Source: Typha latifolia (lineage: Eukaryota > Streptophyta > Magnoliopsida > Poales > Typhaceae). From it: a stretch of DNA of 64,000 nt. Under the pieces are notes generated by a model. It was not told the origin of the DNA. It made no database searches and saw nothing but the letters and a program-made list of their open reading frames with translations. The translations under genes were made by a program, and so were the position numbers. This document shows positions 27,357-39,728 of this stretch, in pieces. The DNA lies in assembly GCA_019914945.1 (NCBI GenBank), contig CM034100.1, forward strand, positions 757,209 to 821,208, in the 5' to 3' direction. Numbering within the stretch: position 1 is the stretch's first letter; each line of letters begins with the position of its first letter.

Positions 27357-30300
27357 ATGTTGCAGAGAGCTGCGAGCAATGCGTACTCGTGGTGGTGGGC
27401 GAGCCACATTCGAACGAAGCAATCGAAATGGCTCGACAGCGATCTACAAGGTGAGCCTAATTCCAAATCCTTCATGTGTCTTGATGATCTCTTAGATTTG
27501 CACTTATTCTTCTTCTACAAGAAGGGAAGAAGGATATATTTTGCCGTTGAAATGTAGACATTTTAGCAATTTTGTGTATAGGAAGAGTAATATTTCGCAT
27601 TGGGAATCATTAATTACTTATTACTATCTAAATTGATCCTCATTGCATCTCTGCATTTAGAATTTGCCTTTTATTACTGGTAGCCTCTAATTTAGGGTTT
27701 CATGTATATATATATATATATATCCACTATTCGTTTGATTAGTTTGTTTTATTTCGTTTAGAGAATCCATTTACATGGATAACAAAATTCTATGCATGCA
27801 GAAATGGAAGAAAGGGTTAACCATATGCTCGAGCTTCTCGGAGAGGAAGCTGATTCATTTTCTAAGAGAGCAGAGATGTACTACAAAAGGCGACCGGAGG
27901 TGATAAGTTCTGTGGAAGAGGCTTATAGGGCATATAGAGCGCTCGCCGAAAGGTATGATCATATATCGGGAGAGCTACACAAGGCTAACCACACCATCGC
28001 GGTTGCGTTTCCTGAACAAGTTCAGTATGCAATGCTAGAGGAGGAAGATGACAATTTTCCTAAAGCAATTATGCCGATTCATTCGAGTAAAGTTGACAAG
28101 CGGACTGTGGAGAGCTTAATGAAGAGAAAAGGAGAGAGCAGTTCATCTGTAGAGAAGGCACAACAACATCGGACTAGTGCTCCGCAGCTGAGCAAAGAGA
28201 GTGCACAAGAAGAAATAAATAGGCTTCAGAAGGCTATCCTGGTTCTGCAGACTGAGAAAGAATTTGTGAAAAGTTCATATGAGAGTGGCATCGCAAAGTA
28301 TTGGGATATTGAAAAGCAGATCATTGATATGCAAGAGGAAGTTTGTTACTATCAAGATGAGTTCAATGCTAGTGCAGTCATTGAAGATGATGAGGCCCGC
28401 GCTTTGATGACAGCAACAGCCCTTAAATCTTGTGAAGATGCCATCATTAGCTTCCAGGAGCAGCAAAAGAAATCAATCATGCTTGCAAGGATGGAGTCGG
28501 CCAGAATTAGTTCTTCTAGAGAAAAGCTGAAGGCTCTCAAGGGTGAGTGTGGTCAGTCAATGGAATTTGCAGATATTTCTGATGGAATTACAGGAACAGA
28601 CTCAATCATTGCAGACATGAAGGAAGAAGATTACTCTCTGAAACATGAGAAATTTGAGATGCAACTAATATGTGAGAAGGTAAAAGAGCACCTTGAAATG
28701 AATTCTGATTCCTCTGTGGAGGAGCTTGCCGAGAAAATCGACAAACTTGTGAACAAAGTTATAAACTTAGAGCTGACAGTTTCATCGCAGACTGCACAAA
28801 TCAATAACTTAAGTCTAGAAAACAGTAAGCTTGAAGAATGCCTACAGAACTTGGAAGAAGAGAAGATGTTTCTTATTAATGACTCAGATGATGTGAATGA
28901 CAGACTCAAGCAAGCAGAAGAGGAGTTGAGTAGAGCACAGACTCTCGCGAAAACTGTCCAAGACGAAGAAAATACTCTCTTCTCGAATTTTACTGAAGTT
29001 TTTAATAACCTCAGTGATATTGCGGAAAATTTGCAGTCTAGTGATCATGAGGGCCAGGTCATCTTTGTAGAGGAAGAAGCTGCAACTTGTAACTTGGGAC
29101 CACCTACTGATTGTGATCAATCAATACTTGCAAAAGTATACGATACGGAAGAAAAATTGGTTGAAGAGGGGATTTATCAGATTCAAGAACCTGTTCCTAT
29201 CTCTAGCGGATGTATTCAATCAAATACGGGTTCTCAGATCGCAGGTGATTTAGAAAAGGCCCATGAATTCAGTATACAGAAAGATAAACTCAAAGATAGA
29301 GACTCATCACAAACAGGTCAGTACACTCTGTATGTTGGCTTAGATAGTAATGAGGAATTGAAAGGAGGAGAAAAGTTCAAAGAAATAAATCCACCACAAG
29401 ATGCTGATTCCCTTCCTCCAAGTGGTTCAGGAAATATCCAGGACTCAAAAGAGGGAGACGAATTCACAGAAAAAGATTTGCCTCAAGCAAGTGATCACAT
29501 AACCCTTTGTGGTTCAGAAAATATCCTGGACTTAAAGCATGGAGAAAATTGCGTCCAAAAAGAATCCCTAGCAAGGGAACACATTTCTCCTATTAGTGAA
29601 GAAGAGAAAAGTCTTGGAGACCAAGAAGTCATTTTAAACTTGCAGCAATTACTTTTAAATGGACTGGAAGGTAGAGAAAAACTATTACTAACTGAATATA
29701 CATCAATACTTCGAAACTACAAGAAAACAAAGAAAAGGCTAATTGAAGTTGAGCAGAAAAATCAAGAGCGTCTTCATGAGACAGAAGAACTGATAAAAGA
29801 ACTAAGGAATGCAAATGCCATCAAAGATGACGAGATTCGGTCACTGCGACAAATCTTTAGCACTTCAACTTTCAGTGCAGATATAACTTCTGGAGAAATT
29901 GAAGCCTCAAAAAATGGTCAGTGCAAGACTCAGAGCATTACCTTCCTCCCAGTATTGATAACAGAAAGTTCAGAACCTTGTAGCTCTGGAAATTCTAAAG
30001 ATCCTAATTCTGCATCCCCTAGAAAAGCAGATACGTCAAATGATCTTGCAAGCAGAGAAAAACCCCATGCTGAAGACAGCAAGTTACATTTCTTCGATGA
30101 AACATTAAATGCATCACCCATCGAACAGAAGTTCAGAAGCGACATTGACACACTCTTAGATGAAAATTTGGAATTTTGGTTAAGGTTTAGCACATCTTTC
30201 AATCAAGTGCAAGAATTCAAAGCCAAGTATCAAGAGCTGCGAACTGAAATTGAGAAGCTGAAAGATGAAAAGACACAAGAGCTCAGTAACCGTGCTTCGA

Positions 30301-30827
30301 CCGATCTGCTGTTGAAACATGATTCTGAACCGGTCGAAAGAAGGCTAAGAGCTCTCAAGACCCAAATCTGCATATGGTTAGAGCAGAATGCATTGTTTAG
30401 GGGAGAACTTCAGTCAAGATTTTCATCACTTTGCAGCATCCAAGATGGAATAACAGAAGCTTTACGCAAGAGTTCAGACAACGGAACAAAATTTACTTCA
30501 CATCAGGCAGCAAAGTTTCAAGGTGAGGTGCTGCACATGCAACAGGAGAATAGCAAAGTAGCAGATGAACTGCAGGCAGGACTAGATCATGTAAGGGGAC
30601 TTGAATCTGAGATAGAGAAGGCCTTGTCGAAGTTGCATCAGAATTCCAAACTTTCTGGATCTAAAAGCAGCCAGTACCAGAACTTCAAGCATTCTCCAAC
30701 CAGGACCAGAATACCACTTCGGTCGTTTCTTTTTGGCAACAAACCGAAAAAATCATCATTGTTTTCCTGCATTAATCCAGCACTTCAGAAACAGTACAGT
30801 GATCTGAGATCTGCTAAATTTGACTAG
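27357..30827 (+). CDS. NET2-like: NETWORKED 2-type actin-binding protein (NAB domain + coiled coil)
   Basis: Two exons, 27357-27450 and 27802-30827, joined at a GT-AG intron that splits the codon for Glu 32; the total of 3120 nt gives 1039 residues. The NAB (KIP1-like) domain spans about residues 1-90: it opens MLQRAASNAYSWWWASHIRT and continues with RAEMYYKRRPEVI, EEAYRAYRALAERYDHIS and ANHTIAVAFPEQV. Long heptad-rich coiled-coil segments follow (about 150-360 and 620-980), with an acidic, Ser-rich and less structured region between. The tail PTRTRIPLRSFLFGNKPKKS is typical of NET2. Known: NET2 proteins bind F-actin and join actin to the plasma membrane in pollen tubes, by interacting with pollen receptor-like kinases. 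Small first exon plus one long exon is the usual gene structure. Pollen expression is inferred from the family, not seen here. Confidence 0.93.
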
Positions 30828-31822
30828 GTATTTCTTTCTCTAATAGCTTTACTTATTCTTGACTTATTGTTCTTATGAAATAACTTCAAATTTGTCAAAC
30901 AGATTAACATACATACAGTGCCTCAGATGTAGTTGATGGACAGTAGCTCCAAATCCTTTTACATGGTAGTGGATCAGGTGGATGCACTCCATTTATAGTG
31001 ATTCCATCTGGTTTAATTAGCAGGTCTTGGCTTCAGTAAACAACATCTGGGTTCATATTAACTGTTTTGCTAATTGGTACATTTCACAGCTTCAATTGTA
31101 ATTATCTATGAAGTATGAAGGATGGGCTTGTTGTATAATGATTTTATAGTCATGTAATTAGCTTCTGAGGTATTTGTAGAGTAGAGCATGTGGATGTGAT
31201 TGTAAGTGATAATTTGCATTATAAATTGCTTCAATTTGCGATACACATCAAATTAAGCATAAGATATAAATCACAATGATCTTTATAGGGCACTTCAACT
31301 TCCAAAGTACACTCTTCAATTCTATAGGTGGTGATATTTTGATAGTTTAGGAGGCGAATTGTATGCTTCTATTCTTGCCGGACTAATGTGATAATATCGA
31401 GCCAAGAGTGAGTGAAAAGTGTAACATAGCAGAAAGAAAAAGAAAGGGAATTTTTATAAATCTTATCTACAGGCAGATATGTAATCAAAATTATACTCTT
31501 TGAGAATAAACTTTTTCTTTTGTCCTGAGAATAATTGAGATGCCAAAGTTGACATTCTCCCCAATGGGAATGTGATGCAGATCAAAAAGCAGAAGACGTG
31601 GCGCATTTCGAGAATCTCACCTTTGCGGTTGTACTCCGGAAACCGCCTCTACCTGCACCGGATCCCAGACATTAGACCAAATTGTTCACGAAGCAAAAGA
31701 ACTCCAAATAAGCACCTGCCGTCAGAAATTATTCTCGCCCACAGCTGCGAAACAGAGCGGATGCCACGCATGCGAGTCGCGAAACGTGGTCTGCTTGTTA
31801 GGTCGGCTTAGTGTCCGAACGA
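30828..31822. other. NET2-like 3' region and upstream region of the glycine-rich gene
   Basis: No coding frame with recognisable homology. The NET2-like 3' untranslated region occupies the left part. The stretch 31570-31820 is more GC-rich and is the probable proximal promoter of the next gene. Confidence 0.5.
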
Positions 31823-31845
31823 CACGTGGAGAAAACCTATAAAAT
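31823..31845 (+). promoter_or_regulatory. G-box and TATA box of the glycine-rich protein gene
   Basis: A CACGTG G-box (31823-31828) lies 9 bases before CTATAAAA (31838-31845). Transcription would start at about 31870, just upstream of the donor of a leader intron at 31900. The G-box suggests bZIP or bHLH control, which is inference. Confidence 0.6.
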
Positions 31846-31899
31846 GGCAGCTCTCTCTCTAACCGGGTCCAGTGGATCTCTTGGTTTTTTTTTCCTGAG

Positions 31900-32690
31900 G
31901 TAACTCCTTTTTCCTTCTAATAGTTCTATTTCTTTGGTAATTATTTTGATGGTTGGTTCAAAATTTAATCCGTTCACTTCGTGTTGGTTGATATCGCTCG
32001 GTTGATTAATATTTCTACCATTTTTGGGGGGTTTTTTTTTCACGCTTTGCTTGCAGGAAATGGAGTTTTGGTGGGTTTTTGCGCTCAATTCAGACCTAGA
32101 CTTGTTTCGTATGTGGTCGTCATCCATATGATTATGTTAATTGCATGTATTTAAAGGTTATAATTTTCTAAAAAATTTCAATCCTCGCTTTAGATGATAG
32201 ATGGAGTCATATAGATGATCAACACTCTTCTCCACAAAGTATTACAAAAGATTGATGACATTTTTTTGCCACCTTCTAATGTTTTTGACCTTTGAAGTAG
32301 TGGAAGCAGAGGATGATATGAAAGTTGCCAATCTTGAATTTGGCTGCTTGCGCTTGGACTGGAAATGTGAGAATTACAAGATTTAGATCAAACCAAGAAC
32401 CTCATACTGAAACTTTATCCACAGTGTTCAATCTCTGTTGTGTGTCTATAAGATGCTTCTTGCTGGTAATGGAAAGATCAAACATTGTGACCGTAGGTTC
32501 TATAGGAAGACGGGCGGAGATGGGACATAGGAGTATAGGGTTGATGCGGTCTTCTAACGTTTTGTTGCAGCTAATTTATTAGTACCCACAAAAGAGTTTT
32601 GATGGTCTTGATTTCCAAACTATAGTTTTGTTGTCAGCTATTTTCAGGATTCTTTAGTAATTAATGTTCTTTGCTTTCTTATTTGTGTAG
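31900..32690 (+). other. Probable 5' leader intron of the glycine-rich protein gene
   Basis: Donor CTGAG/GTAACT at 31900 and acceptor TTTGTGTAG at 32690 flank 791 bases with U-rich character and no coding signal. Splicing here would place the leader exon next to the TATA box and the start codon 12 bases into the second exon. Predicted from sites only. Confidence 0.55.
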
Positions 32691-32702
32691 TCTGTGAAGA
32701 AA

Positions 32703-33426
32703 ATGGGAGGTGGAAAGGATAAGCATGGCGGCAAAGAAAGCAGTGAGAAAGGATTTGGGCATGGATATCCACATGGATATCAGCAGCAAGGATACGCCCC
32801 ACAAGGATATCCCCAAGCGCCAGGGTACCCTCCACAGGCTTACCCTGCACCTGGGGCATACCCTCCACAGGGGTATCCACCACAGGGTTATCCACCAGCA
32901 GCTTATCCCGGTTCATCTGCTCCGCAGCACCAGGGTATGCATCATCGCTCGATTCCTATTATTCATATGAGCTTATATGCTCTCTTAAATAAATTCATTT
33001 GTTTCCACCATATCAAATTCTATGTCCTCCACAAGGTGCTTTTCAGTATCATTTCTAGTTTTCTACTATTACATCATTTGAATTAGTATCGTATCAAAAG
33101 AACTTGGACATATCATCTGCCCATTGTTGATGTGTTCTTATGATGCAGGGCATGGATCTCACATGGGATCTCTGCTAGCTGGAGGTGCAGCTGCAGCAGC
33201 AGCTGCTTTTGGGGGGCACCACATGGCCCATGGTTCGCATAATCCTGGATATGGAGTTGGCCATGGCCAGAGTCCTGGATATGGATCCTACTATGGCCAT
33301 GGCCAGGGCCAAGGCTATGGTCAACATGGCAAGATGAAGCATGGCAAGTTCAAGCATGGTAAGTTTGGCAAGCATAAGCATGGGAAGCATGGTATGTTTG
33401 GAGGCAAGTTCAAGAAGTGGAAGTAA
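32703..33426 (+). CDS. Glycine-rich XYPPX-repeat protein (GRP A3-like)
   Basis: Two coding exons, 32703-32934 and 33149-33426, joined at a GT-AG intron within a Gly codon; 169 residues. Residues about 20-70 carry YPPQGYPPQGYPPAAYP-type repeats. A short hydrophobic Ala-rich segment (LLAGGAAAAAAAFGG, about 85-99) follows, then a Gly/His/Tyr-rich part and a basic tail of HGKFKHGKFGKHKHGKHG-type repeats ending KFKKWK. This order (XYPPX, Ala-rich segment, HGK repeats) is that of the plant glycine-rich protein A3 family, whose biochemical role is poorly defined; members are often stress-responsive. The start is the first ATG after the probable leader intron. No signal peptide is evident. Confidence 0.88.
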
Positions 33427-34444
33427 TCGTTGTGCCTGATATGCTCAGGCCAATAAAGCTTTCTCTATAGTAGCAGTAAAACTTCCAGTGACTGTTGTGG
33501 AGGCGTCTGCCCAAGTTATGTTTTACTTCTGTTATCGCTCTGCTAAGAGCCTATCATCTATTTATACTTTGGTGTTGTATGGTTTATGTAGGTGGATAAT
33601 GACAGTATTCTGCAAAGTTTTATGATAAATTTTAGTTCTCCGGATTGCTTGCAAACTGTTGCTATTTTGTTATATTGCTCCAGCTCCTAGTTATTGTCAT
33701 CTTAGTCATTATTGAGAGGCTAGGTGATGATGTGAGGGCAATTTTTAATAGCTTGTTTCGGTTGTTTGGTTGTTGAATCAACTGAAATGGCAAGGATTTT
33801 GTTCTTGGTTTTTTTGCGGAAAGAACTTTGATAGCTACCAGGGCTTAATATTTGCTTCTCAATTACAGTAATCATCCTTTGTGGAGTACTTCTATATATA
33901 TATATATATAATATTATTTTTTTAATGCTCCCTACTGTTTGTGGTGAAGCGCTTCACAAATAAATGTTAATAAAGAAAATTTTTTCCCTTTTTTTGGATA
34001 AAGGTCCATAGACATTTTTTCCCTCAGTCTTGCTGTTCCTGTATCCGTTCCTCGTAATTCACACTAATTTCCCCTAAAAGAATTCATACTAATATATCAG
34101 CTTATAGGCATTCATAGATGATGCTAAAGATCATGAAATGTAGAAAACTGCTCGCTGCCAAATTCGATTAGAACACAAAACAGAAGATAGTGAAACACCG
34201 CAACCTGTGCAGTGTGTTAGCAAGCCTGAACCATATAATTTACTAGCGATCAACATTATAAACATATTCCAAGACTTGCTTGTGAAGAAGCTTATACTGA
34301 CACATATAAAAGCACTATATTTCATCAAATACACTCTGCTGTTCTACATTTCAAGCGTTGGAAAAAGAAAATTGGTAATCTTGAAATCTATGTACAGGTC
34401 TTGCATATGGTGTCAGTAGAATAAATCCTGTGATTTTCGTTTTC
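33427..34444. other. Convergent 3' flanks, no gene seen
   Basis: 3' untranslated region of the glycine-rich gene on the left, then AT-rich DNA with an AT run at about 33892-33911, and the 3' flank of the minus-strand membrane-protein gene. No recognisable coding frame. Confidence 0.6.
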
Positions 34445-36800
34445 CTATATTCCAAGACCCAGTTCATCTTCAATGTCATCGCCTTCTTCGAAAAGTTTCA
34501 GAAACCGCATCTGATCCTGTTCTCTCTTTCTCTTCTGCCAGTATCTATACACGGCCACACCTCCGAGAACAGTCAGGGCAGAAGCCAGAAGGCATATGAT
34601 TATCAGTAGAACCACATTAGATTTCTTCCTATTATTCTTAGTGTCAGAGATAGAAGAATGAGTTGAACCTGTTAAAGACCATGAAATATTAGCAACAAGA
34701 TTATACCTGCCTGGAGTCAGTAGCTCGACATATACAAAAGAATCTAAACTTGATTATACTCAATCTGAGAAATTTGTTCAATCTAAAATTTATTAAGCTG
34801 GTTGCTGGGGAAAAAATAACATGAAAAAGCATCTCACCAGACGAAGCTGCACATTCAGCGCATATAAATGTGGCATTGAATTCATTGTCCTTGAAATGGA
34901 TAGACTCTCCACCAACAAATTCATCAGAACACAGCTCCCACTCATCATAAACATCATCATTCAGAATATCCTTTTCATAGAAACCACATCGCTTGCATTT
35001 CTTATCTGGAAGCTCTGTCAATGGCTGCAAAAAGTATATTTTCATAACTATTTATTGCAGAGAAACATTCTTTATGTGTATATGCATATGCAAATGATAG
35101 TCTATTTGTAATAGTCGTCATGATGCATTACTCGGCAAGAAACAGTTAATCGGCAAATCAATGGTGTTTATTTGAAGGGAAGGCTATTTTTTGAAAATTC
35201 ATATTTGGAAAGAAAGAAACTCTACAATCAAGAAAACAAAATGCATTCAATTTTTCACTCAAAAGAAAGAAACCTTACATTTAAGTAGATAATATGTATT
35301 CAATTTCTAACTCAAACTAAGTAGACAGTCCATACATTGAGCTATCTGCAGCATCCTATGCCAACTCACCTGCCAGGATTCTTCACCTTTGAAGACATAT
35401 AAAAGGTTTGTTTCCCTTACATCAGGCAATATCGTCTTGTTCTCCCCTTTACAATGGAAGTAGATGGTTGGTTTCGAAGGTAGCCATTCATGAGTGTTGA
35501 ATAGTTCTATTGAACCAAGAGTAACAAACCTTGTTGAGAGAATACCTGCAAAGAAAGATTATCAGATAATGCTCAGGACATCTAACAAGAGGATTAAATA
35601 AGAGAGGCATTTACGAACCTTCATAAATGATACAGTGAATATGCAACATATGAAATATGTTTTACTACTGTGATTTCCTTGAATACTTTAAGACTAGTCC
35701 TAAAGGATAAGTTTTCAATCATCTTTTAGTTAATTCAATAGTCTTTTAAGAAGTCAGTTGAGGCAACCCATATGTGTCTACTGGACTTCAAAATAGAACT
35801 GCGATTTGCAACTGAGACCAAGAAATGGAACTTAAGTCATGAGAGCATGCATGTTTTAAGTTGTGCTTGTAAAATCTATACTCCCTGACAAGACACTAGT
35901 AGATTATGTGTATCTAATTAAGAAACAGGGGTTATACTATCATCAACTACAAAGGTGCTTGGATGTGTTGAATAAGCAAGCTGAAACCATAACTAAGTCA
36001 ATTTGATGCATCATGACCACAATAATTAGTTTCTCCTTAAGAACTCTCGGACAAGAGTTCTTCTACCTAACAGGCAGAATAGAACTGACTTTAGTGCACC
36101 ATGATGTCGTAGTCACTTGCATATCTATTCAATTTGTCCAACATCATATGAACTCAAAACATATCAATTACTTGTTATCAGGAACATTTCCAACCAATCT
36201 GAAAATAATTACAGAATTAGGGGACTGGTTGTTTTGCGTTGTTTAATAGAGCTAAGCTGATGATCTAATTAAGGAAAAGATATTCCTTTATCCTACACCT
36301 CGAAAAACTGAATGCCTCTAAAATTATCTTCTCTCTATTCCGAGTTCCTATCGAGTATAGATGCACGATACTCAAGAGCTCCATTTCTACCGAGTCTATC
36401 CATTCTTGACCCCAATAGATACATCCACATCCAAGATCCTCTCTTTCATAGACTTACAAAACAAAGTGCATGAAGAAGAACTCTTGAACCTAGCAGCAAG
36501 CCCCAGCTCCCAAAAATTCTTGGTCCACGACAAAAACAACAAAACAAAACCGGAAAGGCACCTCTGCACCCAAGTTTGCGGTCACTTGAATCCCAAATCT
36601 TCCGGTCCTAATCCTTGATGGAACCAATCGATCGAGTTCGTTTTCAGAAACAATATAAATCCAAAAACTAGGTCAAAATGATTGAGAGATATAACGAGAA
36701 GAACAATAGCGCGCAGGAATTAGATCTTATTACCAGGAATTGAGCTGAGGAGCGCGAAAGAGAAGAGGAAGAGGAGACGAGGAAATCGTGGCCTCCGCAT
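34445..36800 (-). CDS. Conserved plant type I membrane protein with Cys-rich luminal domain
   Basis: Four exons in transcript order: 36800-36734, 35545-35370, 35024-34838, 34668-34445. All junctions are GT-AG and the 654 nt encode 217 residues. Seen: signal peptide (MRRPRFPRLLFLFSFALLSS), an extracytoplasmic domain with six Cys in the local motifs FHCKGENK, KKCKRCGFYEK, ELCSDEF and FICAECAASSG, one membrane helix (NVVLLIIICLLASALTVLGG), and a charged cytosolic tail (RYWQKRKREQDQ) ending in an acidic EEGDDIEDELGLGI. I recognise this layout from uncharacterised plant membrane proteins but cannot name a proven function. The spaced CxxC pairs suggest disulfide bonds or metal binding. The 1.2 kb first intron (35546-36733) holds no other gene. 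Exon phases all agree, so the model is well supported. Confidence 0.85.
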
Positions 36801-37184
36801 ACCGATTAGGGCAAAAGAAGTGAGTCGTCGACAAGAACGAAAGATTTGGGGAAGACGAAGTAAAAGAAGGCGGTAGTGGAATGAAAGGGGTTACGTTGGA
36901 GGGCCAAATAGTCTAAAAGGAAAACTACAAGGTGTGTAGTGAAAATTAAGTGCATGTAAGCATGGCAACCTCGTAAAAAAAAATATACTTTGCTAGAAAG
37001 AAAGAAATCCAAGCTTCACCATTAATTTTAGGTGACATTTTTATTCCTTTTACTAAGAAGATTTTTTTTTTAAATATGTTTATTTGTCAACTATTTCCAA
37101 GGTTTATTTGTTCTTTTCTTGTGCAAGAAATTCCCAAATTCTTATAATAAGAACAATACATATTGATAGGAACAAGCAATTTTA

Positions 37185-37267
<83 letters not shown>

Positions 37268-37584
37268 AGAGGATTTAGCATCACAAACACTCATTCCATC
37301 AAGAGTAGGATTGCTTTAAACAAGAAATAGCTTTGCATTCTTGGACAACAATTAGAAGTACCTTAATCTGAAGCTCTTATTACTTCTTCTTCTTCAAAAC
37401 CTAGCATTAAAGTCAGTCACCATTCCTTACGCAACAATTCTCAAAAGGAAAATGCGATGCGTTATGAAGCTAGTGGACAGCAAAAGAAATGTTGACACTT
37501 GTAAGTTCACTTCTCGTAGTACCAAACAACAATGATACGGATGAGAAAAGAAGGCCTAGATGTTCACAAGAGAAGAAGATGTTT
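36801..37584. other. Spacer with (CT)n/(AT)n microsatellite
   Basis: Promoter side of the type I membrane-protein gene on the left and 3' flank of the first ALS3/STAR2-like copy on the right. No gene recognised. Confidence 0.6.
37188..37267. repeat. Compound (CT)n-(AT)n microsatellite
   Basis: About 27 uninterrupted CT units run directly into about 12 AT units. Open frames across it are repeat artefacts. Confidence 0.95.
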
Positions 37585-39422
37585 TTAATCGCTAGAGAAG
37601 ACTTTGTATTCAAGTTGGTAAGCTTTGGTGAAGAAAGCAGGCCAGCATAGGTAGGTTGACAGAATGCTGCTGACTGTAGAAGCTCCAATAAGCATGTTCA
37701 TCACAACTATCTGCAATTGGATTGCTTCCAAGGGTGATGCACCTCCCATGATGAGCCCAGTCATAGCACCTGGAAGAGATATCAGCCCCACAGTCTTTGC
37801 ATTGTCTATGACTGGTGACAGGGCAATGACCAAAGACCTCTTGACCTGCTGAAGTGTCGCTCGACGTGGAGTCGCACCAAGGGCTAGCGCTGTTTCCACC
37901 TATTCGAACACAGAGAAGAAATCTTAGGTATAACAAAGAAGATGGTCAAATTAATGAACATTTTACATAATAGATGCTATAAGATTGTTGTGCCGATTAA
38001 GGATGAAATGGATAAGGTTACTACAGAGGTTATCCAAGCACAACCTCAAGAAATCATCAAATGATCTGAAAATTGATATGGGCATAGCATTCTCTGGTAC
38101 TATGTTGTTTATGCATGACAACTAACTGTATGTTAGTAAGTTTCATTCTGATCAATCTTATCAAATACTGTCTGGCAGTATATCTGAATATCTACTCAGC
38201 GAGCTGCGACTAACCATGCTCTTTTGGAACTTGACATCTTCTCGGAGCTTTTTCATGGTAACTCCAGTGACCGTCATTGCATTACCAACCATCATACCGG
38301 CAACAGGAATGATGTACCGTGGAGTGAACGGGAAAACATTCAGAATGATAAGCAAGAACATGGTCAATGCAGTTCCAGCCAAAATGGATACGCCGGCGAT
38401 GTACTTTCCACGAGGAACATGTTTTGCACGCTGACCGGCTGTATATCCGGCAACAGACACCTGCACGAATGATCAGCCGCTTCCCGATTAATAAAGTCAT
38501 GCTCTTCAGCTCGAACTGGAAAGATCATAATCACTTTCTACTATTGTTATTATACATGCTAACAGAAAAAGGAAACTAAATGCTAAAGCAAATAAGAGAA
38601 ACCTCTGGAGTTGAATCAATCTTCTTTTACAATCAACACGATGAGTATGATAATATTTTTATCCCCAATATCAATTCTTGTTAAAGAGGAATTCCTTGTG
38701 CCTAACTTTGCAAGTGTAGCAAATCAAACAACAAAATTGTGAAACTAGTCTCAAGGCAAGTCCTGGGGCAAGAGAGCCACCAATGAATGAAATCATGGAA
38801 AACGCTAGCCCATCTATGGAACAAAGAGCAGGCAATGCAGAGCAAGGCATTAAGATACCTTAAATTTGTGTAATGCATCAATATATCATATGAACCCAAC
38901 ACGGGATATCCTAAATTGAAGTCAACCCTGCTATGCTGGTGAGGGAAAAAACATTCCTACATTTCAGAAGCATTTAGTTTTGTTCTTTTCTTAGTTTCCT
39001 ATGCGGAAAAAAGTCCTCTTTTTTATTTATTTTTTCGCTAATTGAAGCTAGCAGCGCACGTCGGAAATCAGTCCATCGACCCCAAAACTCCAATTACCAA
39101 CAAATTCACCCAATTCATGCAACAAGAGCAATAAAGAGAATCATACCATGAAGAGGTAAGCAAGGAGGATCCAACCAACGTTCTTCTGTGTAAAGATAAA
39201 CTGCAGCACGAACCCGATCACGGAGAGCTGGAGGAAGGCCCTGGCGATGGCGTAGACCATCTCCTTTTCGAGCCCAAGCTTTTGCGCGAAGGAGAGCGCC
39301 ACGGCCACCAAGACCACCGTCGTCGCGGCTAATGGCTTCAGCATCCCTTTGAGGAAGTCCGTCCAAAAGGATGGGTCGGACGGATCCATCTGGCCCACGA
39401 AGTATTCCAGCCAAGAGACCAT
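37585..39422 (-). CDS. ALS3-like: ALS3/STAR2-type UPF0014 membrane protein, copy 1
   Basis: Three exons: 39422-39147, 38460-38215, 37899-37585; GT-AG introns, both in phase 0; 837 nt, 278 residues, the expected family length. Several membrane segments: LKPLAATTVVLVAVALSF, GWILLAYLFMV, TALTMFLLIILNVF and others, with the conserved TAGQRAKHVPRGK, RYIIPVAGMMVGNAMTVTG, ETALALGATPRRA and SLPGAMTGLIMGGASPLEAIQ blocks. Known: ALS3 (Arabidopsis) and STAR2 (rice) are the membrane half of a bacterial-type ABC transporter, pairing with the separate ATPase STAR1; needed for aluminium tolerance, and ALS3 also acts in root response to low phosphate. STAR1/STAR2 was reported to move UDP-glucose. A related gene lies at 44109-46750 in the same orientation. 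A LINE fragment ends only 186 bases upstream of this start codon, which may have replaced or altered its promoter. Confidence 0.93.
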
Positions 39423-39584
39423 CGCACGAGACTGGAGGAGAAGAAGATGGTAGACAAGAGATCGAGGCGGCTGGGCTGTTTGGGCAATTTAGGTGGGGCT
39501 CGGGGGAGGTGATTTGATAGTAGCTAGGGTGGGTGGGTGGGGGCCGGCGACGTCAACGGGAATCTTTGCAGATGCTGCCGTGAC

Positions 39585-39608
39585 GGAGTTTCTTTACTTT
39601 TTAAGATG
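39585..39608. repeat. Probable LINE target-site duplication, 3' side
   Basis: Starts GGAGTTTCTTT (39585-39595) and ends AAGATG, like the sequence at 43265-43290 just outside the other LINE end. Eleven bases match exactly and the rest with small changes. It lies 4 bases from the A-tail. Confidence 0.6.
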
Positions 39609-39700
39609 AGTGTTTTTTTTTTCTTTTTCTTTTTCTTTTTTGAAACAAGAGTAGTAAAGTGCAATGATTTTTAAATTAAGGAGCTTCATTCAGCTGGCTT

Positions 39701-39728
39701 AACCCGGGTTAGCTAGCTAACCCGGGTT
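39701..39728. repeat. Perfect 28-bp palindrome in the LINE 3' end
   Basis: Two AACCCGGGTT arms, each itself a palindrome, separated by the palindrome AGCTAGCT; the whole 28 bases equal their own reverse complement. It overlaps the stop codon end of the RNase H frame (stop at 39713-39715). The RNA could form a hairpin; a role in reverse-transcriptase recognition of the 3' end is only a possibility. Confidence 0.9.
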
